A stretch of DNA of 64,000 bases from Butyrivibrio sp. VCD2006 (lineage in GTDB: Bacteria > Bacillota > Clostridia > Lachnospirales > Lachnospiraceae): the NCBI RefSeq assembly GCF_000423925.1, contig NZ_AUIX01000007.1:1-64000 (forward strand). Reading direction: 5' to 3'. Position numbers and translations under genes: made by a program. Positions 8,268 to 16,883 of this stretch are shown here, piece by piece. Below the pieces are notes generated by a model, which had not been told where the DNA came from, ran no database searches, and worked only from the letters and a program-made list of their open reading frames with translations. How positions within the stretch are numbered: the first letter of the stretch is position 1; the number at the start of each line of letters is the position of its first letter.

Positions 8268-8438
8268 TTAACCCTGAGAAATAGCTGAAACAGGGCACTG
8301 AGCTGCGCAAGAACCGCAATCGATGCATGTATCAGGATCGATGTTGAACTGTGAGTCTCCCTGAGAAATAGCTGAAACAGGGCACTGACCTGCGCATGAT
8401 CCGCAGCTGATGCAAGAATCACTAATAACGTATGCCAT
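8268..8438 (-). CDS. Clostridial-type 2[4Fe-4S] ferredoxin
   Basis: A small gene of 56 codons on the minus strand, starting MAYVISDSCISCGSCAG. Two CxxCxxCxxxCP clusters are present: CISCGSCAGQCP (about residues 9-20) and CIDCGSCAAQCP (about 38-49), the classic signature of low-potential 2[4Fe-4S] ferredoxins. The length of 56 is normal. A strong Shine-Dalgarno AGGAAGGAG precedes the ATG. It is divergent from nifJ, whose product reduces ferredoxin during pyruvate oxidation, so it is the likely electron acceptor (inference). The two halves are nearly identical at DNA level: 37 of 38 bases match between 8272-8309 and 8359-8396. Confidence 0.95.
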   Translation of the reverse strand: MAYVISDSCISCGSCAGQCPVSAISQGDSQFNIDPDTCIDCGSCAAQCPVSAISQG

Positions 8439-8678
8439 ATCAAAAATCTCCTTCCTGAAATAAAAGTTTGTAATATTTTAACGATCGGTGAGCCACCACC
8501 AATCAAACATTACCTACTACAAAGGATATGATAATATAATTGTCTTTTTTTATCAAGCAATTTAACGATAACTTTTATCTATAAAGCGTCAGTTTATAAA
8601 AGATTTATTTTTTTTATCAAATCGTAATTTTGTTTAGAAAAATTATCATTCTAAAGCCCTATAAATGGCGTGATTTCG
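8439..8678. other. AT-rich divergent control region between ferredoxin and nifJ
   Basis: No gene. It is very AT-rich with several A and T runs, as often seen upstream of strong promoters. A minus-strand promoter for the ferredoxin gene is expected here, but no hexamer pair with good spacing could be fixed. Confidence 0.4.
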
Positions 8679-8707
8679 TTGACTTTGATAAATCACAATG
8701 TTAGAAT
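8679..8707 (+). promoter_or_regulatory. Strong promoter of nifJ
   Basis: TTGACT (8679-8684), a 17-base spacer, an extended TG at 8699-8700 and TAGAAT (8702-8707). This near-consensus promoter would start RNA near 8714, leaving a leader of about 150 bases. Confidence 0.75.
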
Positions 8708-8713
8708 TTAAAT

Positions 8714-8855
8714 TGCGCGAAATGTGCGCGCTACATAGGTTTCTCGGCATAGGTGTGTAAAAGCTTAACATGCCTATCCTGAAAATCCATAGGCTAGTGG
8801 TTGTGGGAAATTCCGACAATTTCTTTTGCCCCCGCGATCACAATAATATAAGGTA
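8714..8855 (+). promoter_or_regulatory. Long untranslated leader of nifJ
   Basis: About 150 bases lie between the promoter and the nifJ Shine-Dalgarno. The leader contains a GC-rich hairpin near 8715-8732 (GCGC pairing with GCGC) and several copies of the complementary words ATAGG and CCTAT between 8735 and 8795, allowing alternative foldings. It matches no riboswitch class that I can recognise. Confidence 0.4.
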
Positions 8856-8867
8856 GGAGGAATAGAA

Positions 8868-11800
8868 ATGGCAAGAAACATGAAAACCATGGACGGTAAC
8901 GAAGCTGCTGCATATGCTTCATATGCATTCACTGAAGTTGCTGCCATGTACCCGATCACACCTTCATCAGTTATGCCTGAGCATGTTGATGAGTGGGCAA
9001 CTGCCGGTAAGAAGAACATCTTCGGCCGTACAGTACAGATCACAGAGATGCAGTCAGAGGCAGGTGCAGCAGGTGCTGTACACGGATCTCTTGTAGCAGG
9101 TGCACTTACATCTACTTATACTGCATCACAGGGACTTCTTCTTATGATCCCTGATATCTACAAAGTAGCAGGTGAGAGACTTCCCGGTGTGTTCAATGTA
9201 TCAGCTCGTTGTGTTGCTTCACATGCGCTGAACATTTTCGGTGATCATTCTGATGTTTATGCATGCCGTCAGACAGGTGCTGCAATGCTCTGCAGCTCAA
9301 GTGTACAGGAGGTTATGGATCTTACACCTGTATCTTACATGTCTGCAATAGAAGGAAAACTTCCTTTCATTAATTTCTTTGATGGTTTCCGTACATCACA
9401 CGAAATCCAGAAGATCGAGGTTTGGGATTACAAGGATCTCGACGAGATGGTAAATCACGAGGCAATTGACGAGTTTAAGGCTAACGCTCTTAACCCGAAT
9501 CATCCTCGTCAGATGGGCTCTGCTCAGAACCCTGATATCTTCTTCCAGGCAAGAGAAGCTTGCAACACTGGTTATGATGAGCTTCCTGCAATTGTTCAGA
9601 AGTACATGGACAAGGTTAATGCTAAGCTTGGAACAGATTACAAGCTTTTCAACTACTACGGAGCAGCTGATGCTGAGACAATCATCATCGCTATGGGTTC
9701 CGTTAACGATACAATCGAGGAGACAATCGATTACCTTGCTAAGAAGGGTCAGAAGGTTGGCGTAGTTAAGGTTAGACTTTATCGTCCTTTCGATGCTAAG
9801 GCACTTGTTGATGCTATTCCTGCAAGCGTTAAGAGAATCGCTGTTCTTGATAGAACAAAGGAGCCCGGTTCTTACCGTGAGCCTCTTGCTCTTGATGTTA
9901 TCGCAGCTCTCAAGGGCACAAAGTTTGAGTCAGTTCCTGTTATGTGCGGACGTTACGGTCTTGGTTCTAAGGATACAACTCCTGAGCAGATCGTTGCTGT
10001 ATTTAACAACACAGATAAGGAGCAGTTCACAATCGGTATCAACGATGATGTTACACATCTTTCACTTGATGCTGGTGAGCCTCTCGTTACAACTCCTGAG
10101 GGAACAACAAACTGTAAGTTCTGGGGTCTTGGTGCAGATGGTACCGTTGGTGCTAACAAGAACTCTATCAAGATCATCGGTGACAACACAGACATGTATG
10201 CTCAGGCATATTTCGATTATGACTCTAAGAAGTCAGGTGGTGTTACAATGTCTCACCTTAGATTTGGTAAGACTCCTATCAAGTCAACTTACCTCATCAA
10301 GAAGGCAGACTTCGTAGCTTGCCACAATCCTTCATACATCCGCAAGTTCAACATGGCTCAGGAGCTTGTTGATGGAGGATCATTCCTTCTTAACTGCCCT
10401 TGGACAGTAGATCAGCTTGAGACTGAGATTCCTGGCCAGGTTAAGAAGTTCATGTATGACCACAAGATCAACTTCTACATCATGAATGGTTCTAAGATCG
10501 GTGTTGAAGTAGGTATGGGTCCTACAAGAATTAACACAATCCTTCAGTCTGCATTCTTCAACATCACAAAGATCATTCCTGAAGAAGATGCAATCAAGTT
10601 CATGAAGGATGCTGCTCAGAAGACATACGGCCGTAAGGGTGAAGATGTCGTTAAGAAGAACTGGGCTGCTATCGATGCCGGTGCAGATCCGAAGAACCTC
10701 ATCAAGGTTGAGATTCCGGAGAGCTGGAAGGATGCAAAGGACGAAGGCCTTGAGTTCACAGAAGCTAAGGGCAATCGTAAGGACGTTGTAGACTTCGTAA
10801 ATAACATCCAGTCTAAGGTTAATTCTCAGGAAGGTAACACTCTTAAGGTTTCTGACCTTCTTCCTTATGTTGATGGTTCTACACCTAGTGGATCAGCTGC
10901 ATTCGAGAAGAGAGGTATTGCAGTTAACGTTCCGAAGTGGGATGCAACAAAGTGTGTAGAATGTGGATTCTGCTCACTCGTTTGTCCTCACGCTGCAATC
11001 AGAACAGTTGCTCTTACTGATGATGAAGTTGCTAAGGCTCCTGAAGGACTTCAGACAAAGGATCTCAACGGAGTTCCTGGATACAAGTTCTCAGTTGTTA
11101 TCTCTGCACTTGATTGTACAGGTTGCGGATCTTGCGCTAATGTCTGCGTAGGTAACAAGGCTGGCGAGACACTTAAGATGGGTGCTATCGCTGACAACAA
11201 GGATGAACAGAAGTACTTCGATTATGCTGTTAAGACTCCTGTTAAGACAGAAGTTGTTGAGAAGCTTAAAGAGACAACAATCAGAGGTTCACAGTTCAAG
11301 CAGCCTCTCCTTGAGTTCTCAGGCGCTTGCGCAGGTTGTGGTGAGACACCTTATGTTAAGCTTGTTACTCAGCTCTTTGGTGACAGAATGTACGTTGCTA
11401 ACGCTACAGGATGTACATCAATCTGGGGTAACTCCTCACCTTCAACACCTTACACAGTAAACGAAAAGGGCCAGGGTCCTGCATGGGATAACTCCCTGTT
11501 CGAGGATAACGCTGAGTTTGGTTTCGGTATGGTTCTTGCACAGAACGCACTCCGTGATGCTATCAAGGAGAAGGTAGAAGAGATCGCAGCTGGCAGCGGT
11601 TCTGCTAAGGATGCAGCTCAGAAGTATCTTGATACATTCTCAAATGGTGCTACAAACACAGCTGCTACAGAAGAGCTCGTTGCTGCACTTGCAGGAGACA
11701 GCTCAGATGCTGCTAAGTATGTTCTTAAGAATAAGGACTTCGCAGCTAAGAAGTCACAGTGGATCTTCGGTGGTGACGGATGGGCATTCGATATCGGATT

Positions 11801-12398
11801 CGGTGGTCTCGACCACGTACTTGCTTCCGGTAAGGATGTAAACGTTCTCGTTGTTAACACTGAGGTTTACTCAAATACAGGCGGACAGTCATCAAAGGCT
11901 ACACCTACAGGTGCAGTTGCACAGTTCGCAGCAGGCGGTAAGGAAATCAAGCAGAAGGATCTTGCTTCTATCGCAATGAGCTACGGTTATGTATATGTTG
12001 CTCAGATCGCTATGGGTGCTGATATGAACCAGACACTTAAGGCAATCGCAGAGGCTGAGGCATATCCGGGACCTTCACTCATCATCGCTTATGCTCCTTG
12101 TATCAACCAGGGTCTCAAGTCCGGTATGAACAAGGTTATGGACGAGGAGAAGAAGGCAGTAGCAACAGGTTACTGGCATATGTTCCGCTTCAATCCTGCA
12201 GCTGAGAAGAAGTTCTCACTTGACAGCAAGGCTCCTACAGAGGAGTATCAGGACTTCCTTGATGGTGAGGTTAGATACCTTTCACTTAAGCTCAAGAATC
12301 CTGAGAGAGCACAGAAGCTCTATGCTAAGTCTAAGGAGAATGCACAGGAGCGTCTTGCATACCTCAACAAGCTCGTTACTCTTTACGATAACGAATAA
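8868..12398 (+). CDS. nifJ: Pyruvate:ferredoxin (flavodoxin) oxidoreductase
   Basis: A single-chain PFOR of 1176 residues, the usual size. The N-terminal domain begins with MDGNEAAAYASYAFTEVA and the conserved YPITPSS. A 2[4Fe-4S] insert has CVECGFCSLVCP (about 695) and CTGCGSCANVC (about 748). The C-terminal TPP-binding domain has CAGCGETPY (about 825) and GDGWAFDIGFGGLDH (about 969). It converts pyruvate and CoA to acetyl-CoA and CO2 while reducing ferredoxin, the main pyruvate route in anaerobic fermenters. Codon use is strongly biased (GTT, CTT, AAG, GAG), as in highly expressed genes. The Shine-Dalgarno GTAGGAGG is strong. It forms its own unit with a strong promoter and terminator. Confidence 0.98.
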   Translation: MARNMKTMDGNEAAAYASYAFTEVAAMYPITPSSVMPEHVDEWATAGKKNIFGRTVQITEMQSEAGAAGAVHGSLVAGALTSTYTASQGLLLMIPDIYKVAGERLPGVFNVSARCVASHALNIFGDHSDVYACRQTGAAMLCSSSVQEVMDLTPVSYMSAIEGKLPFINFFDGFRTSHEIQKIEVWDYKDLDEMVNHEAIDEFKANALNPNHPRQMGSAQNPDIFFQAREACNTGYDELPAIVQKYMDKVNAKLGTDYKLFNYYGAADAETIIIAMGSVNDTIEETIDYLAKKGQKVGVVKVRLYRPFDAKALVDAIPASVKRIAVLDRTKEPGSYREPLALDVIAALKGTKFESVPVMCGRYGLGSKDTTPEQIVAVFNNTDKEQFTIGINDDVTHLSLDAGEPLVTTPEGTTNCKFWGLGADGTVGANKNSIKIIGDNTDMYAQAYFDYDSKKSGGVTMSHLRFGKTPIKSTYLIKKADFVACHNPSYIRKFNMAQELVDGGSFLLNCPWTVDQLETEIPGQVKKFMYDHKINFYIMNGSKIGVEVGMGPTRINTILQSAFFNITKIIPEEDAIKFMKDAAQKTYGRKGEDVVKKNWAAIDAGADPKNLIKVEIPESWKDAKDEGLEFTEAKGNRKDVVDFVNNIQSKVNSQEGNTLKVSDLLPYVDGSTPSGSAAFEKRGIAVNVPKWDATKCVECGFCSLVCPHAAIRTVALTDDEVAKAPEGLQTKDLNGVPGYKFSVVISALDCTGCGSCANVCVGNKAGETLKMGAIADNKDEQKYFDYAVKTPVKTEVVEKLKETTIRGSQFKQPLLEFSGACAGCGETPYVKLVTQLFGDRMYVANATGCTSIWGNSSPSTPYTVNEKGQGPAWDNSLFEDNAEFGFGMVLAQNALRDAIKEKVEEIAAGSGSAKDAAQKYLDTFSNGATNTAATEELVAALAGDSSDAAKYVLKNKDFAAKKSQWIFGGDGWAFDIGFGGLDHVLASGKDVNVLVVNTEVYSNTGGQSSKATPTGAVAQFAAGGKEIKQKDLASIAMSYGYVYVAQIAMGADMNQTLKAIAEAEAYPGPSLIIAYAPCINQGLKSGMNKVMDEEKKAVATGYWHMFRFNPAAEKKFSLDSKAPTEEYQDFLDGEVRYLSLKLKNPERAQKLYAKSKENAQERLAYLNKLVTLYDNE

Positions 12399-12449
12399 TT
12401 CTGTTGTGGAGACTGCGAGAGCAGAGCTACCTGTATAACTAAACAAAAG

Positions 12450-12484
12450 AAAGGCTTCGGACGAAAGTCCGAAGCCTTTTTGAT
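12450..12484 (+). terminator. Terminator of nifJ
   Basis: AAAGGCTTCGGAC pairs with GTCCGAAGCCTTT around a GAAA tetraloop, followed by T's. It may also serve the convergent mecA gene. Confidence 0.9.
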
Positions 12485-12531
12485 TGCTCATTTGTTTAAA
12501 ACAGCTACTAATGTGTGTAGATGCCTCAAAA

Positions 12532-13290
12532 TCAAATTGTTGAAAGTTTTTGAATAGCGTTATCTCTGATAATTGTCTGATAGTGCTCGTCAAGATACTG
12601 CTCGCTTATAGAACTTGAGGATTCTGACCTTCCATATTCGGAAAGGATGGAGCAGAGCTTGTGCAGTACTGATGCAGATTCATTATCAGGATGAAGCAGA
12701 AGATAAAGTCTGCCATTCGAGTCACTCTTATACAAAGTGTTCCTTATTGAAACTGATATTCTGTTCAGTGATGCAAATTTCATAACATCATGCATTGAAG
12801 CAAATGAGAATAGGAAAAACGGATCAACAGCAGGTTTGCTACGTTCAGCCATTTTACTGCTTCTCTGAGGTTTGCCACCATTTAAGACTCTGTCTATATC
12901 GTCGATGTCAGACTCAGATTCGCTTTTAAGACGTTGGAAAAGATCCATAACATCTTCTTCATCGGAAGCATCAGAATCTGCTCCGGATACTTCGCTCTGA
13001 ATTGCAGGAGAGAAGTTTGCAAATCTGGTATCAAGTTCTTCAGGGTCTTCAACCTTAGTTATTATTAAAATGATGCATTCTGAATTGATCGGAACGGCCT
13101 CAATCATAAGCGGAATATCTTCCGCATCAAAACCGAACTGATAATTAGCCTGTTGCATCATATCTCTAAACAGGTCCTTAGCTTTCTCAGTTCCATAAGC
13201 AAGCTCACTTATTTTAAGCTCTCTGCTTGCAAGGTCTTCTTTTGTAAGTGTGCATCGAATCTGGCAATCATTTACGCGCTCAATTTTCAT
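12532..13290 (-). CDS. mecA: MecA-type adaptor protein for ClpC
   Basis: A protein of 252 residues. The N-terminal domain starts MKIERVNDCQIRCTLTKEDLASRELKISELAYGTEKAKDLFRDMM, matching MecA, which in Bacillus delivers substrates such as ComK to ClpCP. A low-complexity acidic linker (about 100-145, rich in S, D and E) precedes a C-terminal domain (about 155-245) with DVMKFASL and NGRLYLLLHP, as in MecA. The linker is longer than in short clostridial forms. The gene faces nifJ and is divergent from the candidate RNA. Its targets here are unknown. The Shine-Dalgarno is GGAGGGC. Confidence 0.88.
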   Translation of the reverse strand: MKIERVNDCQIRCTLTKEDLASRELKISELAYGTEKAKDLFRDMMQQANYQFGFDAEDIPLMIEAVPINSECIILIITKVEDPEELDTRFANFSPAIQSEVSGADSDASDEEDVMDLFQRLKSESESDIDDIDRVLNGGKPQRSSKMAERSKPAVDPFFLFSFASMHDVMKFASLNRISVSIRNTLYKSDSNGRLYLLLHPDNESASVLHKLCSILSEYGRSESSSSISEQYLDEHYQTIIRDNAIQKLSTI

Positions 13291-13319
13291 GCGATGCCCT
13301 CCATATAAATAAGGTGGAT

Positions 13320-13348
13320 TTAATATATTTTTAGTTATTAAATGTTAA
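13320..13348 (-). promoter_or_regulatory. Probable promoter of mecA
   Basis: On the minus strand: TTAACA (13348-13343), a 17-base spacer and TATTAA (13325-13320), about 30 bases before the start codon. Confidence 0.5.
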
Positions 13349-13444
13349 AGTATAGGACTCCATGTGTCAATAGATGTATCGACATGTTTTATAATTTCAT
13401 ATATAGGGGTGGGATTATAAAATTATTAATTTTTGATAATGGTA

Positions 13445-13473
13445 TTGACAATGTGATTTGCGTCGTGTATATT
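13445..13473 (+). promoter_or_regulatory. Strong promoter not linked to a protein gene
   Basis: TTGACA (13445-13450), exactly 17 bases, an extended TG at 13466-13467 and TATATT (13468-13473). This is one of the best promoters in the window. It points into a 550-base region without a normal gene. Confidence 0.7.
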
Positions 13474-13479
13474 ACTATC

Positions 13480-13712
13480 TCGTGGTGCCTCTGTATTACG
13501 TATCGGGGAGGAGGCATGGTACACAACAATAATGAATATTGAAATGTTCCGTCGGTCTTGGCGGAATGTCTTACAAGTTCAACCGATAATCTCGGGAAGA
13601 AATCAACAAAATACCTGTAATATAATTTTTTATACAAACAAACAACAATACAATTAGCTTGCAGGAATTGTTATTTTAGCTAAGGAAAGATTGTGATACA
13701 GCAGAGGCACCT
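13480..13712 (+). ncRNA. Candidate structured RNA of unknown family
   Basis: Transcription from the promoter at 13445 would start near 13480. The 5' part pairs with a segment over 200 bases downstream: GGTGCCTCTG (13484-13493) is a perfect complement of CAGAGGCACC (13702-13711), and the helix continues for 7 more pairs (13494-13500 with 13692-13698, two G-U) past a 3-base bulge. Further helices are TATCGG/CCGATA (13501-13506 with 13583-13588) and TTCCGTC/GGCGGAA (13547-13553 with 13560-13566). The 5' strand can instead pair locally (13485-13491 with 13511-13517). A strong Shine-Dalgarno-like GGGGAGGAGG and an 8-codon frame (13516-13542) lie inside. It does not match tmRNA, RNase P, SRP or 6S RNA by features that I can check. 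Confidence 0.42.
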
Positions 13713-13735
13713 GTGCCGACTGCCGACGATCTATA

Positions 13736-13996
13736 ATTCTATTCTTTTTACCCATGAACATATAAGACTATAGACAGATTTTGAAAGCGGTTAAGGAAAC
13801 TATCACAATTGATTATAAATCTTCTTTTGGAATCTGAATTCTGGTATTAAAGAATTTTAGTTGACTATTTAAAGAACTGGAGGCCCCACCAACAGCATAG
13901 ACACGCCTAATTAAGACAAAATTACATGTGTCAGAGTATGGGCTTAAAGTAAGGATTAAAGACACGTCGGCAAAATGGCAATAAAATTGAATAATA
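13736..13996. other. Gene-free stretch before the GH18 gene
   Basis: AT-rich sequence with no frame that has a ribosome-binding site and recognisable protein. A minus-strand frame of 70 codons (13813-14025) has low-complexity composition and no support. No terminator with a clear T tract follows the candidate RNA, although a T-rich stretch lies at 13738-13749. Confidence 0.4.
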
Positions 13997-14005
13997 TGGT
14001 ATAAT
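13997..14005 (+). promoter_or_regulatory. Extended -10 promoter of the GH18 gene
   Basis: TGG directly before a perfect TATAAT (14000-14005), with no good -35. The start would fall near 14012, giving a leader of only about 16 bases that contains GGAAGGAG. Confidence 0.5.
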
Positions 14006-14027
14006 AAGCGATTGGAAGGAGTCACAG

Positions 14028-15746
14028 ATGAAGAAAAAGATTAAACCGGTGATTTTTATAATCGCTCTTATTATATTGTTTGGATTAATATATGCGGGTC
14101 AGATTGCTTATGAGCGTTTGTCTTATACAAAGGATAAGGTGGACTTAAATGAGTATTATGGATTGACCGACCAGACGCAAGCAGTGTTGTTCCTAAATGA
14201 TGAACTCATGGAGGAGAAGGCTTCATATTATAATGAAAAATATTATCTGGATTTTGATTTTGTTCAGGAATATATAAGCAACAGATTTTATTATGGTGAG
14301 GCTGACGGAATTCTTGTTTATACAGGTCCTTCGGCTACATATACGACAGTTATAGGAGAGAATAATATTACATCTACTGCCGGTGATAATTCGGATCTGG
14401 GATATCCTGCTGCACTTCTCGAAGATGGACAGCTGTATCTAGCGGTAGATTATTTAAAGAAGTTTGCTTCTGTGAATTATGAGAATTACGTGGATGATGG
14501 CCCTGCCAGAATCAGAATATATATTGGAAGCGAACACGAGAGTTTAACTGGAACTCTTAAGAAGGATGTTGCCATAAGAAAGCTTGGCGGCAGAAAAAGT
14601 GAAATTGTCAGCATGGCACCTGCGGGGACTGTTACTATCGTCGAAGAGATGGAGGAATGGTCAAGAGTTATTACCGCTGACGGACATATCGGCTATCTGG
14701 AAAATAAAAATATCAAAGATATAGCCCCTGTGGTTGTGAATACAGATAATTCAGAGGGGAAAGTGGCTCTTGGAGAGTATACATCTATGTCACTTGGTAC
14801 GAAGGTGAATCTTGGTTTCCATCCCATAGGCGGAGTTGCCGGAAATGAAACAGTTTCAAGCGTACTTGCAGGAACCAAGAGTTTAAATGTTGTTGCACCT
14901 ACATGGTTTTCTCTTGAGGGAAATGATGGTAGCATTTCAAACTTTGCAACACATGACTATATTACAGCAGCGCATGCAGCTGGTGCTCAGGTTTGGGCTG
15001 CAGTAGATAACTTCAATAATCCTAATGGTTGCGATACGGAAGCAGTTATGACTCATGCTGCATCAAGAGCCAACCTGATTTCAAATCTGATACAGCTTCA
15101 GGCTGAATATGGATTTGAAGGAATAAATGTGGATTTTGAGCAGATAGGTGAGAGCTATTCAAGATCCTATGTGGAATTTTTGCGTGAGTTGTCCGTGGCA
15201 TGTAGGGCTAATCAGATTATTCTATCAATAGATAATTATGTTCCTATGAATTTTAATGATTATTATGATCTGACAGAACAGGGAATAATTGCTGACTATA
15301 TAATCATCATGGGTTATGATGAGCATTATTCCGAATCTGAGGAAGCAGGATCAGTTGCTTCGATCGGATATGTTGAGAACGGTATAAAAAGTGCACTTGA
15401 GGAGGTGCCCGCAGAAAAGCTTATAAATGCGGTACCTTTCTATACCAGAGTCTGGACAACAAGTGGCGGACAGCTTTCAAGTAAAGCTATCCATATGAGT
15501 GCTGTAGATGGCTTTGTTTCTGAAAAGGGTATTGAACTTAAGTGGGACGATGCAACCTGTCAGTACTATGGCGAAAGCACAGCAAGCAACGGGGACTTTT
15601 ATCAGATATGGAGCGAGGACGCTAAGTCTCTTGAGGCGAAGCTTAATGTAATGCAGGCATCCGGAATAGCTGGAGTTGCTGAATGGGCGCTCGGATTTGA
15701 GTCATCCGATGTGTGGGATGTAATAGCAAATTATATGGCTCAGTGA
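14028..15746 (+). CDS. Membrane-anchored SH3b-GH18 glycosidase
   Basis: A protein of 572 residues. A hydrophobic N-terminus (about 7-27) after KKKIK is an uncleaved anchor or signal peptide. A stalk-like region (about 35-175) precedes a bacterial SH3-like domain (about 178-232). A glycoside hydrolase family 18 barrel (about 262-572) has the catalytic GINVDFEQIGE with D369 and E371, the general acid, and the later WALGFES. It resembles the YaaH/YdhD group, which cuts peptidoglycan or related glycans outside the cell. It leads an apparent unit with the Sua5 gene 13 bases downstream. Whether the substrate is peptidoglycan or chitin-like cannot be told from sequence. Confidence 0.88.
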   Translation: MKKKIKPVIFIIALIILFGLIYAGQIAYERLSYTKDKVDLNEYYGLTDQTQAVLFLNDELMEEKASYYNEKYYLDFDFVQEYISNRFYYGEADGILVYTGPSATYTTVIGENNITSTAGDNSDLGYPAALLEDGQLYLAVDYLKKFASVNYENYVDDGPARIRIYIGSEHESLTGTLKKDVAIRKLGGRKSEIVSMAPAGTVTIVEEMEEWSRVITADGHIGYLENKNIKDIAPVVVNTDNSEGKVALGEYTSMSLGTKVNLGFHPIGGVAGNETVSSVLAGTKSLNVVAPTWFSLEGNDGSISNFATHDYITAAHAAGAQVWAAVDNFNNPNGCDTEAVMTHAASRANLISNLIQLQAEYGFEGINVDFEQIGESYSRSYVEFLRELSVACRANQIILSIDNYVPMNFNDYYDLTEQGIIADYIIIMGYDEHYSESEEAGSVASIGYVENGIKSALEEVPAEKLINAVPFYTRVWTTSGGQLSSKAIHMSAVDGFVSEKGIELKWDDATCQYYGESTASNGDFYQIWSEDAKSLEAKLNVMQASGIAGVAEWALGFESSDVWDVIANYMAQ

Positions 15747-15759
15747 AGAATTAGTAGAA

Positions 15760-16818
15760 ATGAAAACAATTGTAACAAAAATAGATGAACAGAATATAGA
15801 TGATAAAGCGTTAGAAGCTTTAAAGGAAGCAGGAGAGATCATTAAAAATGGTGGTCTTGTCGCTTTTCCTACAGAGACGGTTTATGGACTTGGAGGGGAT
15901 GGATTAAATCCGGAATCTTCTAAGAAGATATATGCCGCGAAGGGCAGACCGTCAGATAATCCGCTCATAGTACATGTTGCGGATATGGAGTCCATTAAAA
16001 AAATAGTAAAAGAGTTACCGGATGCAGCTTATAAATTAGCTGACGCACTTTGGCCGGGACCGCTTACTATGATTATGGAAAAATCAGATGAGGTTCCATA
16101 TGAGACTACCGGAGGGCTTGATACAGTTGCGATCAGAATGCCAAGTAATAAGATTGCAGCTGAACTCATACGTCAGTCAGGAGGATATATTGCTGCTCCG
16201 AGTGCCAACCTTTCAGGAAGACCAAGTCCCACTGAGGCTAAATACTGCATTGAGGATTTGGACGGAAGAGTTGATATGATAATCGATGGAGGACAGGTTG
16301 GAATAGGCCTGGAATCAACAATAATTGATCTGACTTCTGATGTACCGATGATTTTAAGGCCGGGATATGTTACGCAGAAGATGCTGGAGGATATACTTGG
16401 AGATGTCAGCATTGATAAGACGATTCTTCGTGCAGACAGCGGGGTTAAACCTAAGGCTCCCGGAATGAAATACAGACACTATGCACCTAAAGGAGATCTT
16501 ACTATAGTAGAAGGAGACCCTCTGAAGGTTACTGAGTATATAAATTTAAAACTCGCAGAGCATAAGGAAAACGGAGAAAAAACCGGCGTCATAGCGACAA
16601 AGCAGACTGTATTAAAGTATAATGCTGATGTTGTGAAATGCGCAGGAAGTCGTGAGGATGAGGAGGAGATTGCAAGAAATCTTTTCAGTATTCTCAGGCA
16701 GTTTGATGATGAGGATGTGAGCTGTATGTATTCGGAGGCTTTTGCTGATACAGGGCTTGGTCAGGCAATCATGAACAGACTTCTTAAGGCAGCAGGACAT
16801 AAAGTAGTTAAGGTCTGA
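15760..16818 (+). CDS. Threonylcarbamoyl-AMP synthase, long Sua5 form
   Basis: A protein of 352 residues. The YrdC-like domain (about 20-210) has GGLVAFPTETVYGLGGDG, AAKGRPSDNPLIVHV and APSANLSGRPSPT, which bind threonine, bicarbonate and ATP. The Sua5 domain (about 225-350) follows the linker KAPGMKYRHYAPKG. It makes threonylcarbamoyl-AMP, the first step of t6A at position 37 of tRNAs that read ANN codons. The MtaB enzyme at 54351 adds a methylthio group to the same base. The ribosome-binding site is weak, so it may be coupled to the upstream GH18 gene. Confidence 0.95.
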   Translation: MKTIVTKIDEQNIDDKALEALKEAGEIIKNGGLVAFPTETVYGLGGDGLNPESSKKIYAAKGRPSDNPLIVHVADMESIKKIVKELPDAAYKLADALWPGPLTMIMEKSDEVPYETTGGLDTVAIRMPSNKIAAELIRQSGGYIAAPSANLSGRPSPTEAKYCIEDLDGRVDMIIDGGQVGIGLESTIIDLTSDVPMILRPGYVTQKMLEDILGDVSIDKTILRADSGVKPKAPGMKYRHYAPKGDLTIVEGDPLKVTEYINLKLAEHKENGEKTGVIATKQTVLKYNADVVKCAGSREDEEEIARNLFSILRQFDDEDVSCMYSEAFADTGLGQAIMNRLLKAAGHKVVKV

Positions 16819-16883
16819 GAAAGTTTAGTTTTAAGGCGATTTATAGAAAAATCAAATATATATTATTGAGAGGAGTATGAAAA

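Noticed and set aside
13342-13542. 66-codon plus-strand frame before the candidate RNA
   Set aside because: It spans a strong promoter, is hydrophobic low-quality sequence from an AT-rich region, and only its last 8 codons have a good ribosome-binding site.
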